Shown here piece by piece: positions 31,764-34,314 of a DNA stretch of 34,314 bases. Location: assembly GCA_964399665.1 (NCBI GenBank), contig CAYNSI010000002.1, forward strand, positions 1-34,314, written 5' to 3'. Position numbers and translations under genes: made by a program. Position 1 is the first letter of the stretch, and each line of letters begins with the position of its first letter. The stretch comes from Avisuccinivibrio_A sp964399665. Lineage in GTDB: Bacteria > Pseudomonadota > Gammaproteobacteria > Enterobacterales > Succinivibrionaceae. Under the pieces are notes generated by a model, which worked only from the letters and a program-made list of their open reading frames with translations, searched no databases and had not been told where the DNA came from.

Positions 31764-32975
31764 ATGGATAAGAGCATTTTTCTCAAACAGGACCGCCAAA
31801 AAGCCGCCCTGCGCCGCCACCCCTGGGTTTTCTCAGGGGCGATTGATGAAAAAAAACTTCCCAAAAACCTTAAAAATGGTGAGCTTGTATCCTTAAAAAG
31901 CGCTGATGGTAATTTTATTGCCAGAGGATTTTACTCAAAAAACTCCCAAATCCGGGTAAGACTGATATCTTTTGATGAAAAGGAAGTCATAAACCAGGAG
32001 TTTTTTCTAAAACGCCTCAAAACCGCCTGCTCTTTACGAGATCCTCTTGTTAACTCAGGCTGTGACGGCATCCGCCTGGTATCCTCCGAAGGAGACTTAC
32101 TCCCGGGACTTATAGTAGATAAATACAATGACATTATCGTCATCTCAATAACCTCAACTGCTATGGAGCAAAACAAAAGCTGCATCACACAAGCTTTAAA
32201 AACCCTCTACCCGGACTGCCTTATTTATGAAAGATCCGACAGCCCCTCACGTTCAAAGGAAGGCTTAAAACCGGTAACAGGCCCGGTAGATGGCAGTGCT
32301 GCAGATCTCAAGAATATAGTCTATGTGCGTGAATATGAGGAAATTCTGCTCCCCGTTGATATTAAAAACGGTCATAAGACAGGTGCGTATCTAGACCAAA
32401 GAGTCTCAAGGCGCTATCTTAAAAACCTCTGCAGGGATAAAAGCGTATTAAACTGCTTCTGCTACACAGGAGGCTTTGGCCTTTGGGCCTTAAAGGGCGG
32501 AGCATCAAAGGTTGTCAACGTCGACACTTCAGATCATGCCTTAAAAATTGCACAAGAAGGCGTGATTGTTAATCATTTGGACCCGGGGCGTTGTAAATTC
32601 CTCAAAGAGGATGTCTTTTCTTTTCTAAGAGACAGTCACAAAGAAGGTCTGCAATACGATGTCATCATCCTGGATCCTCCCAAATTTGCAGACAGCTCTG
32701 CCAATCTTAAAAAAGCTTGCCGCGGCTATCAAGATATCAACAGGCTGGCTTTTTTGTTGTTAAAAGAAGGCGGCAGCCTCCTTTCTTTTTCCTGTTCCGG
32801 GCTTATAAGCTTAAGTTTGTTTCAGAAAATTGTCTCAGATGCCGCCCTTGAGGCAGGTGTAGACGGCAGGATCATCAAGGTTCTCATGCAAGATTGTGAT
32901 CATGTAGTATCCCTTGCCTGCCCGGAAACTTCCTATCTAAAAGGACTGCACATTGTCAAAGCAGGCAGATTTTGA
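31764..32975 (+). CDS. rlmI: RlmI-family 23S rRNA (cytosine-5-)-methyltransferase
   Basis: A 403-residue protein with an N-terminal PUA-like RNA-binding domain (AALRRHPWVFSGAID, LVSLKSADGNFIARGFYS) and a SAM-dependent Rossmann domain. SAM motif I is NCFCYTGGFGLWALKGGA near 228-245, followed by the acidic VNVDTSD. The catalytic region has LDPPKF with D304 and SFSCSG with C344, as in RlmI, which makes m5C1962 in 23S rRNA. Length is near E. coli RlmI (396). AGGAAC precedes the ATG. It is followed 33 bases later by a metallo-hydrolase gene, probably on the same transcript. Confidence 0.92.
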   Translation: MDKSIFLKQDRQKAALRRHPWVFSGAIDEKKLPKNLKNGELVSLKSADGNFIARGFYSKNSQIRVRLISFDEKEVINQEFFLKRLKTACSLRDPLVNSGCDGIRLVSSEGDLLPGLIVDKYNDIIVISITSTAMEQNKSCITQALKTLYPDCLIYERSDSPSRSKEGLKPVTGPVDGSAADLKNIVYVREYEEILLPVDIKNGHKTGAYLDQRVSRRYLKNLCRDKSVLNCFCYTGGFGLWALKGGASKVVNVDTSDHALKIAQEGVIVNHLDPGRCKFLKEDVFSFLRDSHKEGLQYDVIILDPPKFADSSANLKKACRGYQDINRLAFLLLKEGGSLLSFSCSGLISLSLFQKIVSDAALEAGVDGRIIKVLMQDCDHVVSLACPETSYLKGLHIVKAGRF

Positions 32976-33008
32976 GGATAATAAAGACCGCAAGGCGAGG
33001 AATTAACC

Positions 33009-33650
33009 ATGAAATTTAAGATAAAAACCCTGGTAGTAGGTCCGGTGATGCAAAACTGCAGAATCATTTACGATCCTGATACCAGGGACGCCGTGGTAGT
33101 AGATCCTGGGGCTGATTTTGCCAAAATTAATAAAGAGATCAACTCACTTAATCTTAACCTTAAAGCTGTCCTGATAACCCACGGCCATTTTGATCATGTA
33201 GGAGCGGTTCAGGAAACTTATGATGCCTACCACGTACCGGTAATGGGTCCTGCCTGCGAAGATGATTTTTTAATCTATGACGTTCCCCGTCAAAGCGCCA
33301 GATTCGGCCTGCTGCCCTCGCCTGCCATAACCTGTGATGTTGATTTTCTTACCGACGGAAAAATTATTGAGCCTGTTTTGAATCTTAAGCTTAAGGTCAT
33401 CACCACCCCGGGACATACCCCGGGCGGGATCTGCTATTACTGCAAAGAAGAAGACTTTGTTTTGACAGGAGATACCCTCTTTTTGGAAAGCATAGGCAGA
33501 ACTGATTTTGAGCGCGGTTCTTTACAGGATTTGACAAAGTCCATTGTCAACAAGCTGTTTATCCTGCCTGAGAGTACTGCAGTACTTTCAGGACACGGCG
33601 GGGATTCAACTATAGGCCATGAGAGGGAATTTAATCCCTTTGTAAGGTAA
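33009..33650 (+). CDS. Metallo-beta-lactamase-fold hydrolase, glyoxalase II-like (YcbL-type)
   Basis: This 213-residue protein has the metal-binding THGHFDHVGA motif (H58, H60, D62, H63). Further ligands are in TTPGHTPGGICYY, LTGDTLFLESIGRTDF and LSGHGGDSTIGHE. The short length without the C-terminal helical domain of GloB, and the VVVDPGAD opening, match YcbL-type glyoxalase II-like enzymes of E. coli and Salmonella, which hydrolyse S-lactoylglutathione in vitro. It would act in the cytoplasm in thioester or methylglyoxal detoxification. It lies 33 bases after rlmI and ends 11 bases from convergent ycgL. Confidence 0.9.
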   Translation: MKFKIKTLVVGPVMQNCRIIYDPDTRDAVVVDPGADFAKINKEINSLNLNLKAVLITHGHFDHVGAVQETYDAYHVPVMGPACEDDFLIYDVPRQSARFGLLPSPAITCDVDFLTDGKIIEPVLNLKLKVITTPGHTPGGICYYCKEEDFVLTGDTLFLESIGRTDFERGSLQDLTKSIVNKLFILPESTAVLSGHGGDSTIGHEREFNPFVR

Positions 33651-33661
33651 CGCTGCTAATA

Positions 33662-33988
33662 CTAGTGAAAAAAATCCTGGATGGCGTCTTTTTCCAAAGG
33701 CGGCAGTCCAAGCCTTCTTCTTTCTTCGTTAAGAAGATTTTCTTCAGCATCTTCAAGATCAAGGCGTAAAAAGTAGCCTTTTTCATTCAATGCCTGCTGA
33801 AGCTTTTCAGGCGTTATCTTAGGGAGAGTTTTTCTTCTGCCAAGGGCAAAAACCATGACAAACTTCGGAGATCCGAAGGCATCAAGCAAAGCTCCCGGCA
33901 CTGCGGCAAAGGCATCCTTCTCCTTAAGATAAAGGTATGAACGCACCTTCTTCGAGCTTTTGTAAACGTAAACCAGGCTCTCCTGCAT
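33662..33988 (-). CDS. ycgL: YcgL-family protein
   Basis: A 108-residue protein with the YcgL pattern: VYVYKSSKKVRSYLYL at the start, FGSPKFVMVFAL in the middle, and ITPEKLQQALNEKGYFLRLDL near 75-95. E. coli YcgL is also 108 residues when the ATG at 33988 is used, and GGAGG lies 8 bases before it; a further upstream ATG at 34003 has a poorer site. The family is found mainly in gammaproteobacteria and its molecular function is not established, so none is assigned. A TTGACT box at 34041-34036 (minus strand) may belong to its promoter, although no good -10 was found. Confidence 0.92.
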   Translation of the reverse strand: MQESLVYVYKSSKKVRSYLYLKEKDAFAAVPGALLDAFGSPKFVMVFALGRRKTLPKITPEKLQQALNEKGYFLRLDLEDAEENLLNEERRRLGLPPLEKDAIQDFFH

Positions 33989-34314
33989 GATCTTATCCTC
34001 CATAACACCTATAGATTGTGACTAATAAGAACCAAAGTCAAGTTCTCTCACATTACACAGCAAAAGGATCCATTCCAATCTGCCATTCTACAAATCTTTT
34101 AAGCACAGCCTAACAGGAGATCTTTTTTGGATTTAATTACCATCATGAAAATCTTTAGGTTTGAGAAAAAATTATCCCCCGTAAGTTGGCTTTTTATCGC
34201 TCATCCGGGGGCTTTGCAATAAGTCGGTTATACCTTCAAAAGATATTGAGGGCTTATGGGAAAATCCCCCAAATCTGTTGTTTTGTAAAATTTTATCTTA
34301 TCTTTTGATGCCCT
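33989..34314. other. Non-coding right end of the window
   Basis: No gene is supported in this AT-rich stretch, which must include the ycgL promoter. CCCCCG at 34176-34181 pairs with CGGGGG at 34206-34211 around a 24-base loop. A 25-codon frame starting at 34145 spans this hairpin but has no ribosome binding site. The next gene lies outside the window. Confidence 0.5.

Noticed and set aside
34145..34222. A 25-codon frame spanning the hairpin at the right end
   Set aside because: No ribosome binding site and no known leader-peptide pattern. The downstream gene is outside the window, so an attenuator cannot be judged.

Overview
The window reads as chromosomal DNA of a gammaproteobacterium of moderate GC content. 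Evidence for this is a YcgL-family gene, an enterobacterial-type MetG with a C-terminal tRNA-binding domain, RlmI, a YcbL-like metallo-hydrolase, and a MacA/MacB/TolC-type efflux set. The two TRAP carboxylate transporters and the Fe-alcohol dehydrogenase fit an anaerobic, fermentative life, possibly a Succinivibrionaceae-like lineage. That lineage placement is inference only. No rRNA, tRNA, CRISPR array or transposase was seen.

Layout. (1) 1-8.7 kb is a carboxylate uptake island. It holds the start of an IclR-type regulator (minus, cut by the window edge), a TRAP transporter operon dctP-dctQ-dctM on the minus strand, and a second, divergent TRAP operon dctP-dctQ-dctM followed by a HIT-family protein and an iron-dependent alcohol dehydrogenase. 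The leader of the second operon occurs in a diverged second copy next to the iclR-type gene, so the first TRAP operon lies between two direct repeats. (2) 8.75-19 kb is a compact minus-strand P-type (Trb/VirB) type IV secretion operon in the RP4 order trbB-C-D-E-F-G-H-I-J-L. It has no trbK, relaxase, coupling protein or pilin cyclase in view. (3) 19.4-24.1 kb carries an AraC-family regulator divergent from trbB, then metG and a MATE efflux pump. (4) 24.1-31.7 kb is a minus-strand gene string macA-macB-pepT-rmlD-tolC-like-gntK. It mixes a tripartite efflux pump with a tripeptidase, a dTDP-rhamnose-type reductase and gluconokinase. (5) 31.8-34 kb carries rlmI, a glyoxalase-II-like hydrolase and convergent ycgL.

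How the genes fit together. The TRAP operons probably import organic or sugar acids under IclR-type control, and the HIT and Fe-ADH genes ride on the second transporter transcript. The Trb genes encode the inner-membrane, core and ATPase parts needed for a mating-pair or secretion channel, but nothing in the window selects DNA for transfer. The macAB/TolC-like set would form a complete envelope-spanning export pump.

The points most worth a second look are the repeat-flanked TRAP operon, the relaxase-less Trb cluster, and its TrbC. TrbC keeps an RP4-like 78-residue pilin core but carries a tail of about 130 residues. Also notable are a short duplication that has shifted the reading frame at the end of trbB, and the odd gene mix inside the efflux operon.
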